From positions 1 through 64,000 of the forward strand of contig NBAY01000006.1 of the NCBI GenBank assembly GCA_002794775.1: DNA of 64,000 nt, in the 5' to 3' direction. Below the pieces are notes generated by a model that ran no database searches, was not told where the DNA came from, and saw nothing but the letters and a program-made list of their open reading frames with translations. The stretch's first letter is position 1. The number at the start of each line of letters is the position of its first letter. The position numbers and the translations under genes were made by a program. Below are positions 46,853-56,845 of this stretch, one piece after another. The DNA is from Porodaedalea pini. Lineage: Eukaryota > Basidiomycota > Agaricomycetes > Hymenochaetales > Hymenochaetaceae.

Positions 46853-47703
46853 TCAACGGCGCCTATTAGTCGAACCTGGGGGTGGAGGCAAAAGAGGAAT
46901 GGATCCGCTAGAGGTCGCTGATGTACTGGAGGACGACGAGCCGAGGAGACTGCTGTTTGCATTCTCTCCGGACTTATTCCTTCCGGGGATCGAGATAGAA
47001 AACGTCTGGCCCTCTTTTAAAGAGTAGTCCTTCTTCGGTACGGTCGCCTTCGGAGCCTCCTTCTCCGTGGTCGGAGATGGTGGGTTTTGGCTCGCAAAAA
47101 AACGCCTAGAACGTTATGAGTATTGTTGAAAGACCCAGAGATGCAATGAAGAAATTCACTTGGTATAGTCTTGCAGAGAAACGTCTGTCAGGAGTTACGA
47201 TGAGTCTAGATTTCTGCGCTAAGTATGCAATCAGCTCACTGAAGTCGAAACTATCCGTTCTCTCTGCGAAACCCATGCCAATATAAGCCTTCTTCCCCTC
47301 ATCTTCCACGCGCACGACGAAGTACCGCGACGAGTCGAGCACGGCTTCTACTGATGGCTTCTGCGGGTCGTAAGGGGTCTGTGCGAACACTGTCTGGCAG
47401 AATCAAACTGGTGGCCTTGCGTTATCATTAATGGCTACTCACGCTCGCCTGAAGCATATCAGATACTGTGGTTCATGAGATATATTGCTACAAATGGTAC
47501 GCACCGGTGGTTGCATCCTCAAATCGCAAAGTGACCGTTGATTTCTCGACGATCCTTAACCTGCCTTTCCAAAGAGGAGCAGCAAGGTCACCCCAGTCCT
47601 GTGCTCGATGACCTTCGTTTGCCTTCAGTGGCGGGATCTTGTAGACCGAGACTTCTCGACAGATATAGAGAATAGATTCGATCTCGTCGTCCAGAGAGTC
47701 CAT
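46853..47703 (-). CDS. NECAP-like adaptin-ear-binding coat protein (DUF1681)
   Basis: Five exons (47703-47505, 47448-47443, 47389-47240, 47184-47160, 47105-46853) give 210 residues; the second exon is only 6 nt. The PHear domain is clear: [102 protein letters not shown]. NECAPs bind AP-1/AP-2 adaptor ears and accessory proteins in clathrin-coated vesicle formation. The C-terminal 85 residues are low-complexity, with Ser-rich and Pro-rich stretches where adaptor-binding peptides usually sit. The gene shares a 138-bp divergent promoter with the CSN8-like gene. Confidence 0.93.
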
Positions 47704-47841
47704 TCCTGGATAGTCAAAGTCAACAGACAGAAATGAAGAAGGTGGCAACAAAGACTCAAGGAACTCGACGCGCTAGTTATGTAATTTGACGCGCGCATGG
47801 CACGCTCACCCCGTATCGCCTTGTCTTTACTTACGCGCATC

Positions 47842-48757
47842 ATGGCACATAACGCGCCATTGACTCCCCCTTTAACTGAGAACGATGCTCAGCAACTGTT
47901 GGCTAACCAGGGCACCCCTTCAACAAACGCACCAGACCCACTCAGAGCTGGACATTCCTCCACCGTATATCAGGACATATTCCCTACGATCTCCAATCTC
48001 GCGATCCAGAATCACCTTTCGGACCTCATACATCTTGCTGAAACCACAGAGCTGAGTGTACGGACTTTATTTCCTCTCATTTACGCATGGCTAACTAACC
48101 TCTTATCTAGGCTGATTCTGAGAGCCGTCTGGACGAGTCAAGGCTTCTACTTATTGGCCCACTGGTGCTCTCGTACATAATCATAAATGAGTTGTGCGTA
48201 TTATGCCCTTAACAATCATACACATATACAACCTTATCCTTCTTCCTAGACCCCCTGCTCGAATCGCCTTGGGCCGTTTGCCGGAGAATCTTGCGACGCA
48301 CGCTCTAACCCGATCCCTCCTCAAGCTTGTTGCTGCAGTTCAGAACAGATATTATTCTCTTGTTTATAAAAATGCGGACGAGCTGCTACTTTTAGTACAA
48401 GGCGATTTCTTTGACAACTCGCTGGCTGCTATTGTCAAACTTTTGGTGGAAAGGCATATGGGTGAGCCAGAAACTTCTTCGGAAAGCCTTGGTGTGCTGA
48501 ACTGCCTTTTTTCTTTAGATGCTTTCCGTTATAAAACGGTAGAACTTCTATTAAAAACTTACACTTCGCTCCCGATCTCATTGGCACAAGCGTACCTCAA
48601 CATGCCTGAAGATGACGTTCGCAGGGCGATGGAGAACTACGCCTGGACTTACAATTCTACAACTCATCAATTGTCTCCGCCATCCACAAAGAACACGTCG
48701 TCTGGTAGTGGCTCAGGTGGCTTTACCTCGTCTTATTGGCCAGTTTGTATTTGTTGA
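47842..48757 (+). CDS. CSN8/PSMD8/eIF3K-type PCI-domain protein (probable COP9 signalosome subunit 8)
   Basis: Exons from the ATG at 47842 join in frame across three short introns: after ...AETTELS, after IINEL, and after VERHM. The joined protein contains ADSESRLDESRLLLIGPLVLSYIINELPPARIALGRLPENL, NRYYSLVYKNADELLLLVQGDFFDN and YKTVELLLKTYTSLPISLAQAYLNMPEDDVRRAMENYAWTYN. That last stretch is the winged-helix end typical of the CSN8_PSD8_EIF3K family. CSN8 is the smallest scaffold subunit of the COP9 signalosome, which removes NEDD8 from cullins. An assignment to another member of the family is possible but less likely given the length (about 250 residues). The last few residues after the Ser/Gly linker are uncertain, because no acceptable intron joins the frame to the downstream hydrophobic stretch. 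Confidence 0.65.
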
Positions 48758-49466
48758 CTTATCGTGTATGGACCAGTGTCATCGCTGTCTACCGTCAGGT
48801 CGATGATAGGAGGAGCCGCGCAGTTTGAAGTATGAACTTGGGTGTTGGTGTAGTCCGTTAACGTCGAGGATTTATTCTTGCCATGACCCCAGCTGCCACA
48901 ACGTCATGAACACAAAAACACCTAAATCTGTAGCTTAATATGAATTTTGTACTCAGTATATAGTAAAGTACAGCAGTGGGAGATAAGGAGTCAGAAGCGT
49001 AGCGTCGCGACGCGTCAACAAACAAACAAACGCGTATGTAATAAGCCATCATGAAGCCGCGCGCTAATTTGCAATTTGCATGTTCAAACCCTCCCTCCTC
49101 TCACTCAGATCGAATCCATCCTCAAGCACATTGCGAGCTTCGTAGTCCGTGTAGGTCCTATTCCTTGGCTCGTGAATCGCTCAGGAATGGGGCTAATCTC
49201 AGTACATTGCGTATGCTCTGCAGAGCATCAGCTTCACAGATACCTAACAAGTATGTCTGGCTCTCAATCTGGACATCGTAATGCAGAGTTATCTACATCA
49301 GCTGGCCCGAATGTAGTGACATATTCGAACGATAAAGGGCTCGGTAACAATAGTACATTGACCGCTGAAGGAAGCGTCGAGGATACACAGGTAACTCGCC
49401 ATGTCGTTGCCGAGCCTGTTCAAAAAGCGCTCATTGGACTCTGCTTTTAAATTAACCAAGTTAGCA
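48758..49466. other. Intergenic upstream of UBLCP1
   Basis: A plus-strand stretch at 49076-49250 is moderately protein-like (LTQIESILKHIASFVV) but has no accepted start or family match. It may be leader sequence or a decayed exon. AT-rich DNA at 48930-48970 could hold terminator or promoter signals. Confidence 0.35.
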
Positions 49467-51095
49467 ATGGACGAGTCTGATCCTCCAGAAGTTTGGATAA
49501 AGCTCAAATTTGCTTGGGCCGGGAAAACTCTTGATCTCGACATCGCAGAATCAGATCGGTAACTGTTCAAACGCTACTATATGATAAATGCCATGGCGTT
49601 GCACTAATAATGTCTGTACAGGGTGTACGATCTCAAGTCGTTAATATTCAGCATGACAAATATACCGCCAGACCGACAGAAAATTCTGGGTCTAGTGAAG
49701 GGCAAGCTCCCACCTGAGGAAGAAACCATGTAGGTACTTCGTAACCCAAATCCACAATGCCACCACAACTTATCATTTTTAGAGCGAATTTGAAGCTTAC
49801 CACTGGAAAGAAGTTCTCGCTTGTGGGGACCCCATTAGGGAACGAGCTGAAGGATCCTTCTCGTGAGGCTCTTCAATAAGCATCTATGAATCTCCTTCAT
49901 ATCTCATAACGTCCTATGCTGCATAGAATTAGAGGAGCTCCCGGATGTCTTCAACGACCTCGATATGGATTTCTCCGAAAACCCACAAGCATCACAAGCC
50001 TACATCGCAGACAAACGAAACCAGCGAAAAATCAGGCAAGCCACGCAGACGTTGCGCGAAAGCCTGACCTTGATGCATCCCTTGCGAGAAGGGAAAAAGC
50101 TGCTTGTTCTGGACATTGATTATAGTAAGACCCCTCTCAGTACAGCTACTTGCCGAACTGTCTCAAATATTGTATTCCAGCCATATTAGATACTAAACCC
50201 CTCATAGAGGGCTCGCTGCCACCCACGGAATGTGCCAGGCCTCGGTTGCACGAGTTTCTTGAGGCTGTATACCCTCATTACGACATTTGCATCTGGTGCT
50301 TAATCTACCTTCGAAGCCGTCCTCGTCTGACTAGGTCTACACACGCTTTAGGTCGCAGACCAGCTGGATGTGGCTAGAAGCAAAGCTTCATGAGTTGGGT
50401 ATGATTGGTTCGGAAAGAAATAATTACAAGGTCTGTGTTCAAAATTTTCCTCGAAGCCTCCATTTCGCAGACACTCATCAAATTTCAAACTATGTCATAG
50501 ATAAACTTCGGTACGTCTGCACTGCATGCAGGCTATTCGCTTTGATTCCACTTTATATTGGTCGTAGTTCTCGACAGGACGTGCATGTTTAAGGTGTTTT
50601 CAGTACGAAACGGACAACAGTTCCCTCACCATGTCAAGCCCCTGAAGATTATCTGGAACCTGTTCCCTCAATAGTTCGTCCCTCGTAATTCCTCGTGCTG
50701 TTCATTCCTGACCTCATGACAGTAATTCTTCAAATACGATTCACGTTGATGACCTTGTCCGTCCACTTTATCCACCGGATCGTCGATGAGCTATTGTGTC
50801 TTATCATAAACTTACCTCTCTAGGGTCGGAACTTCGCTCTTAATCCGGGGGAGGGACTAAAGATCAGTGCTTTCAAAGAAGCCCATACTCCACGCGCTGC
50901 GGAGGACCGCGAGCTCGTAAAGCTGGCACGATACATGGTGCATGTCGCTGCGCTTGCAGACCTCAAGACTGTCAATCACAAGGTGTGGCCTAGTTCATTG
51001 ACTAATACTCGCCATCATGTCGAAAAACTAATGTTCATGACTCCTGTCAGGACTGGAAGAAAGTCGTCAAAGCGCTACATTCTGCGCCGCAATGA
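49467..51095 (+). CDS. UBLCP1: UBLCP1-type ubiquitin-like CTD phosphatase
   Basis: The multi-exon gene runs from the ATG at 49467 to TGA at 51093-51095. The N-terminal ubiquitin-like domain reads IKLKFAWAGKTLDLDIAESD, VYDLKSLIFSMTNIPPDRQKILGL, LTTGKKFSLVGTP. The FCP1/SCP-type phosphatase domain has KKLLVLDIDYT (the DxDxT catalytic motif, assembled across an intron at the Thr codon), ARPRLHEFLEAVYPHYDICIWSQTSW, WLEAKLHELGM, VLDRTCMF, HHVKPLKIIWNLFPQ, NTIHVDDLGRNFALNPGEGLKISAFKEAH and NHKDWKKVVKALH. In animals UBLCP1 dephosphorylates the 26S proteasome (Rpt1) through binding of the ubiquitin-like domain to Rpn1. The family is conserved and the gene appears intact. It is convergent with the asteroid-like gene, 158 bp away. 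Confidence 0.93.
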
Positions 51096-51253
51096 GACAC
51101 TTGTCGAATCCCGATCTATATTTCACATCGTTTCATACACGCTCAGAGAAAGTACCTACTATCGTGTTGATGCTGGACAGAGATACGATATTGTGAGTTA
51201 CGGCAAAGCAATACAAAGATACAACATTGTCCAAAGACTATATAGCGCATAAA

Positions 51254-54001
51254 TCACGTCGAGATGTCTGCTAAGAGACTGTACATACTTCCTGCACCAA
51301 CCATTTTACCGCGACCATTAGCAGGAGAAGCAGCACCCGTGTTCGGGGCTGCTTTTTGTGCCTTCCGATTTGCCTTCTTCCATTTCCGTTCTTCCACAAA
51401 ACAAGTTTCCATGCCGTTTGCTGAGGCAGACCAAACTCCCTCTGCCACGTCAACATCACCGCTAGATGCAAGAAGGCTGTGAAAGCGAAGTCCAGAGAAG
51501 CGATGCGCACAGCTTGGAATCGCATCCGTGAGGAGCAGAACTTGGACAATATGTTCGATGCACTCCAACGCGGTTGATATTTGCGCCGTGAGCTGGATCG
51601 CACGCTTGGAAATCTCGGTAGGAGGGTCAACGGACGGCTGTAAAACCGAGCTGGCCATTGATGCGAGGAAGGCGCGTGCCTCCTTTCGTGTCCATCTCTC
51701 GAGATGTCTTTCTTTCGAGTTAGCGGCTTCCTCTGCACGCTCGTGCATCCTACGAATTACCAGACGAAGTGAGAGCACAGGCATCCGGTCCTCCTTGGAT
51801 AGAGTCGAGATATCTTGCAAGTCAACTTGTAAATAATTGAAAAGGACATGTAGACGCTCTGTTTCAGAGCGTAGCTGAATTGGAATCGTTGTTGACTCGT
51901 TCTCGACAGACGTCGAGGAATGACCAAAGTGACGAAGAGCGCGAACTTCAATCTCCTCGGCTACAACGCGCGTGCCTCGACGAACATATTCTGTTACGAC
52001 CTTGTGTCGAGCACTTATGGATTTCTTGACATACGAGGGTCGACGCAGAGGAACGGGACTGCGGATAGAAGAACTTGGGGCGGTCGAACTCTTGACAGAG
52101 TTGCCTTCGGCCATAAAGCTTTCATTGTCAATGGACCCCGCTGCTTCGGACTGTTCCCCTTCTTCGAACTGTAGGTCCCTTAATGCCCCGCGTAATTTGC
52201 CCACATTGGCTGAGACATCATCTTCATAGTCATACTCCTCTTCTGATTCCTCCACGACATCAATCAACTCATCGAGATCTTCCTCCAAATCTCTCTCAGC
52301 TTCTGCCTGCGCATCTTCTTCGTTCACATTATCGATTTGAGAGGCAGGAAGTGCGCTTCCCTCTTCCAATAAAGCGTATGCAAACTCCCGCACGTGTCGC
52401 GATACACTGCGAGCCACAGTCTCCACATCCGGGTCTTCCAGGAACATCTCAGGCCAGAACGTCCGTGTTGAAAGGATATCCATTAGGGACGGCGAGAACT
52501 TGCCAAGACGGTAGGCACGTAGATACAGCGCAGAGACTGCCTCGGCATAATTCGACGAGTCCTCCATTTCTGCCCGGTCCATTTGTGCCACAAGTCGACA
52601 TTCGTGGGGGAGGTGAAGTGCACATACCGTCTCACAAAGGAATGCGTCCTGTGCTGGCCGAAGGGCTATCGCATACGGCAAGGTACCCTCGACTATGTTC
52701 TCGACGATTGCTGCCTGCTGGCCAGTCCCGACAAGAGCGGTAGGAGCACCACTACTCAAGAGAAGAGCTCCTACCGTCATTTGTATGAGCTCCATAACAC
52801 TCTGCGGCGCCTTCTGCTTTCGCTTGCTAGAATGCTGATGCAAGAGCATGGATAGTGTGGCGCTCGCGTGCATGATGCGTTGAGACAAATTTAAGCGTCG
52901 TTCAAACAAAAGGCTCTGGAAAGCTTTCGAGTTCGATGATGAAGAGGAGGAATTAGCCGCTTGTAGTGTATAGTCATTTCCAACAAGTGCGCCAAGGAGA
53001 GGAAGTAATGAAACAGGTATGTTCAGGTGATGCGCGAGGGAAGCAGGAGTATACAAAGAAGCCGACAGAGAAAAATCTCCTGATTCCGGTGGTATGATGC
53101 CAAGGATAGTCGCTCGTTCCGATACCGTCCTTTTCTTGCTCTTCACCGACTGGAATCCGTCGTCTGCCTTCTCCACGGCGGGTTGTGAAGTTACACTATT
53201 AGAAGCAAGCCAAACCATTTCGTCCAACGGAATGTATCCAAGATAGCCTTCACTGTTTAAAACAACGAAATCAGAGTCTCGGCCAGTCACATATCCTCCA
53301 ACGCGTCCTGCGAGCTCGACAGCATACGGATCGCCCTCTTCATCAGCAAAATGAACCTCAATCTTTCCCCCTTTCTCATCTTCATCATGGGATTCAGAGT
53401 CGTTTCCATTCGAGTTACTTCTGAAGGAGAGCAGAGCATAAACGCAGGCAGTATATGCCATTGGGGGTATAATGCGTGCATCATTTAGAAATCGGCGAGT
53501 ATTGCGGGAGGCGGCCGATGTGCGAAAGAATAACAGCGCCTGTTGGACATGGGATTGATTGAGACGAGACACAGTCGTGGCAAACTTCTCAGGTGGCGTA
53601 GAGCCTAGAAACGTTGTTTGTGAGTGATCCGAATATTTGTTTCAGGACCCGGAAGTTACTCACCATCGAAAACGAAAATGGGGCGAAGTCCTACGGCTAG
53701 CCAAGCCTTCACAATATTCACCACGAGCTCTGTAAGCGCATAGTATTCACCGCCATATACCCATGGAAGGTTAGAGTCTTGAAACACTTTGTAGATGAAG
53801 CTGGCAGGAGCAGAACGCCGGCATGCAGAGCATATGCGGTAGGATCGTCAGTCCAAAGATGTGAACGGGAATAGTCATCACGTACGACCATCCATCCACA
53901 ACTACCGGTGTGACTTGTGCATCTTGTCCAGAGAAATGGATGGTCCTAGATAGTGTAGACCTCTTTTCTCTGAGGAATGTTGTCAGTCCGTGAACGCCCA
54001 T
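51254..54001 (-). CDS. Asteroid-type XPG-family nuclease-like protein
   Basis: Three exons start at the ATG at 54001. The N-terminus is MGVHGLTTFLREKRSTLS, followed by VVDGWSFIYKVFQDSNLPWVYGGEYYALTELV and VGLRPIFVFDGSTPPEKFA. The last exon begins around VSRLNQSHVQQALLFF and runs to 51254. The XPG-I-like region contains VEVHFADEEGDPYAVELAGRVGGYVTGRDSDFVVLN, with the acidic positions (DEEGD, DSD) retained. Asteroid/ASTE1 proteins are FEN1-like; human ASTE1 cuts 3' overhangs to limit end resection in the shieldin pathway. The length (about 880 residues) and the acidic region (EAERDLEEDLDELIDVVEESEEEYDYED) are fungal features. Nuclease activity is inferred from the retained acidic residues. Confidence 0.9.
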
Positions 54002-55421
54002 GTGGCAAGCAGGCGCGGCAGTAATTCAGCATACGCTAAAGCTAATGTGAGACTTAGCTTCCAGTTTAGACATTAAGTGCACGGACCATCACTTCCTCAA
54101 AATCCTCTCAAGATCAACCTTCGCTTGACCTTCATCTGCGCTATGCTCCTCCTTGTCGGATTGTTGTTATGTGAGAGCTGTTGTGTGGTACGCTCTAGAT
54201 TGTGAGTTATGTCGAGTTTGTCTTTGCTTCTCATTTCTCTCTTCGTGATGATTTCGTTTGCCGCCCCAGTCGTAGTCGGAAGACTTTGACGATCGGCAGA
54301 GCAACATAGCCAAACAGTTTTGCACCTCTGATCTTTACTTTCAACTCTTTTCCCAAGTACCCTTAACGTCGAACTACTGCTGAACCCTTTTCCTGTCCCC
54401 AGATAATTCTTGTTCGGAGAGAGAACGGAAAGATTGGTCAATGGAGTTGCTATTTGTGATCTGTGAGTTTACCGTTCTTGTTTGCCCTATTTCTTCTCCC
54501 CCTCGCTTGATGAGAAACCTTTCCACCTTTTCCGACGCCGAAGGCGCTTGAGGAAATCCTTTCAAAAAATACTAAGAACAGCCAGCTGATCTCTCTCGTC
54601 AATCGCTTTCTCTTGATATTTGAATTGACCTCATGTCCCTTTTCTCAGGATATGGGCTTGCCCTCATGAGGCCTTTTGGTCCATGACGCGTTAGTCTTCT
54701 GCAGGATACCACTCGCTGGCCTGAATCCAGCTTAATCTACGACCTCGATGATCACGTATAGATCGCTGTTAAGTGCTTTTCATATCTTTGCTAGTCGCAT
54801 GCTCTGGACTAGCTGGCTTGTATAAGACAGCCTGTTGTAGTCCGCTTATCTCGCCAGTGCCAACATACTGTCTTAAAATGATCTTTGAGATCAAAATTCA
54901 GGCGAGTCCATGTTATGTTTCGAGACAGTGGACGGGATTCGTCGGCGATTTCAATCATCCCTGCATTAGAGAAGACCAATATGTACGGAGATTGGTACTG
55001 TATCACTGTATCAAGACGCTTGTGTCTACAGGAAGCTATCAAATCATCTTCCCCGTCTGGTAGAGGCTGCAATGTTGCACTATACGCTGGCGTATCTGAA
55101 ATGATTCTTCAATTCACTTTATGTTATATTCACAGGCAAGCGCCGTGTCGCTGCTCTTTCCACAAAGACTCTCAACTTTTGGTGGTGCTACTGTTGCTGT
55201 CTTCTACAAAAAGTATTCTGTTGGGTGTGCTAGGGTGTTGCTCAGGTGCCCGTACTTGCTGCTGGCTCCTTTCTTGATGACGAAAGGATTCACTAGCAGC
55301 GCGGCTGACATGGCCATTGAACGATCCGTTACTACTAAACAAGACCAAACTGCCAGCCTCAGCTCTGAAAGTGGAAGGTCAATCGTTTTGAGAAACGGAG
55401 TTTAAATCTAGACCGAGGCAA

Positions 55422-55429
55422 TATAAAAG
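55422..55429 (+). promoter_or_regulatory. TATA box with CT-rich leader, no clear gene
   Basis: TATAAAAG is followed within 10 bp by a pyrimidine-rich stretch (CTCCCCCGCCTCC) and an ATG at about 55493. This is the layout of a strong fungal promoter. No long frame follows, so the transcript, if any, is short or non-coding. Confidence 0.4.
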
Positions 55430-55556
55430 GTTGCTCCCCCGCCTCCTTCGTCCTTCAGCATCTTGCTCTCCTACCACCATCAATCTTCTGCATGCGACAA
55501 TCTTCACCTTACTCCATCCCTCATCACTTATGCTTGGACCGCCTTCCTACACTCAG

Positions 55557-55793
55557 GTATGGATATACTCATCTATCGTCTATTGCCTCCCCACTCACAT
55601 ATGCATAGGCCGTCTGCCACCCTCGGCTGACCGATGTCCACCCTTGGTGGATGAGTGTTAATTATTGCATCTATGCCTTGCCACTCTAACCTTGGTCACC
55701 ATCATACCCTCGGGTGCGTTAATATCCGTCTTGCCTATTGCCACCCGACTCACTAGCTTATATAGCCTGTTTGCCACCCGCTGCTGACTCCCA
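55557..55793 (+). repeat. Duplicated intron-like units
   Basis: Two diverged copies (about 55557-55637 and 55714-55793) share the order GT...ATAT...CTATTGCCxCCC-ACTCAC...ATAG, then TGCCACCC...GCTGAC. Each looks like a short intron (GT donor, ACTCAC branch-like site, ATAG acceptor) plus its following exon. A weaker third copy of the TGCCACC...GGTGAC part lies near 55992-56030. Confidence 0.5.
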
Positions 55794-56186
55794 TACCATA
55801 CCTTGATTATTACCGTCATGTGCTCACGCGCCGTGCAGGAAGTGCTCCACCGCCCCTTCATGAGTATGCACTCACTGTATGCCGCCCATCACCAATGCTG
55901 ACTGTCCTCCTGTAGTGCCGCTTAACTACCCCTCTTAATGACACGCACCCTACGCTGCTTTGGAGGAAGTCTGTTGAATGAGCTCGTTGATAAGTACGTG
56001 TTGGCTATGTGCCACCGTTTCCCGTCGGTGACTACCGATACACAGCGTCTCATCGTTGCCTGCGTTCAACCTCACTCGTCTTGACTTGTGTCTACCGTTT
56101 CCTTTTTCTTTTCGTTGAATTATTATCTGTTGTACTGTTTCCTTCCGCGAAGTCCTGGACCCGTGCTTGCGCGACCAGACACATTC

Positions 56187-56400
56187 ACGTCGACGCCGCT
56201 AGTGCTCCATCCATAATGTGGCAGGCCGATGAAGTCATCGGACCGTCCGGCCTGCTGGTCAAATAGACCACGGATGTTGAACCTAGCCTCTCGTCAACGT
56301 CGGAGCCAGTGCTTGTGCTTCCATAATGTGGCAGGTCGATGGAGTCATCGGACAGTCCGCCTGCTGGTCACGGAAGCCAGCACTGTCGGTGCCCGATGAA
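56187..56400. repeat. 110-bp-period imperfect tandem repeat with nested palindromes
   Basis: ACGTCG occurs at 56187 and 56297, and CCATAATGTGGCAGG at 56211 and 56321, both exactly 110 bp apart. The 50-bp core (56211-56261 and 56321-56370) holds CCGATGA-AG-TCATCGG, GGAC-N-GTCC, and flanking arms GCAGGCC/GGCCTGC in copy 1. Copy 2 keeps GCAGG/CCTGC. Confidence 0.8.
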
Positions 56401-56845
56401 GTCCGAGACCGGCTTTGCGCCGGATTCGCTTGTCGGGTCGCTGAGGGCCTCGCCTCTGTGCCCCCAGTAAGCCTCCCTTTTGGTGCGGATGCATAAAATT
56501 TCGGGATTCGAAGGGCTGATGGGTTATTTGGGATTTATACGGTTATATAATGACTGAGAATAATTTGAGAGTTTCGCACCATACGAACTGCTATTAATAT
56601 TCTCGCCATCTCTGTTTTTCAAAGAACTGGAAGCGAGTGCAAAACGGGAGCCAATTGATGGACGCACTTCGCAAAGAGTTAGTCACGTGCCATTGATTTT
56701 ATAATGCATCTGCTATCTACTTATCAACAGATATCCAACCGCTCGGAAGGAAAACAAAAAAACGAAGCAAGAATAACGGATGAAGCGCTCGAAAACTTGT
56801 AAGCTAGGTTGAGTGATGCGTGGAAAAATGTGATGTCATGTGATA

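Larger units (their letters stand above)
54002..56845. other. Repetitive gene-poor region upstream of the LINE
   Basis: 2.8 kb without a supportable protein gene. It holds a strong TATA box at 55422, duplicated pyrimidine-rich units (55557-55793), and a repeat of 110-bp period with nested palindromes (56187-56400). Part of 56480-56845 is presumably the 3' untranslated end of the LINE, but no poly-A-like run or target-site duplication could be recognised. Confidence 0.45.

Noticed and set aside
43606..47703. Secondary-metabolite or CAZyme gene cluster around the cellulase
   Set aside because: Neighbours are NFS1, NECAP and CSN8-like housekeeping genes; no second CAZyme, transporter or regulator is adjacent.
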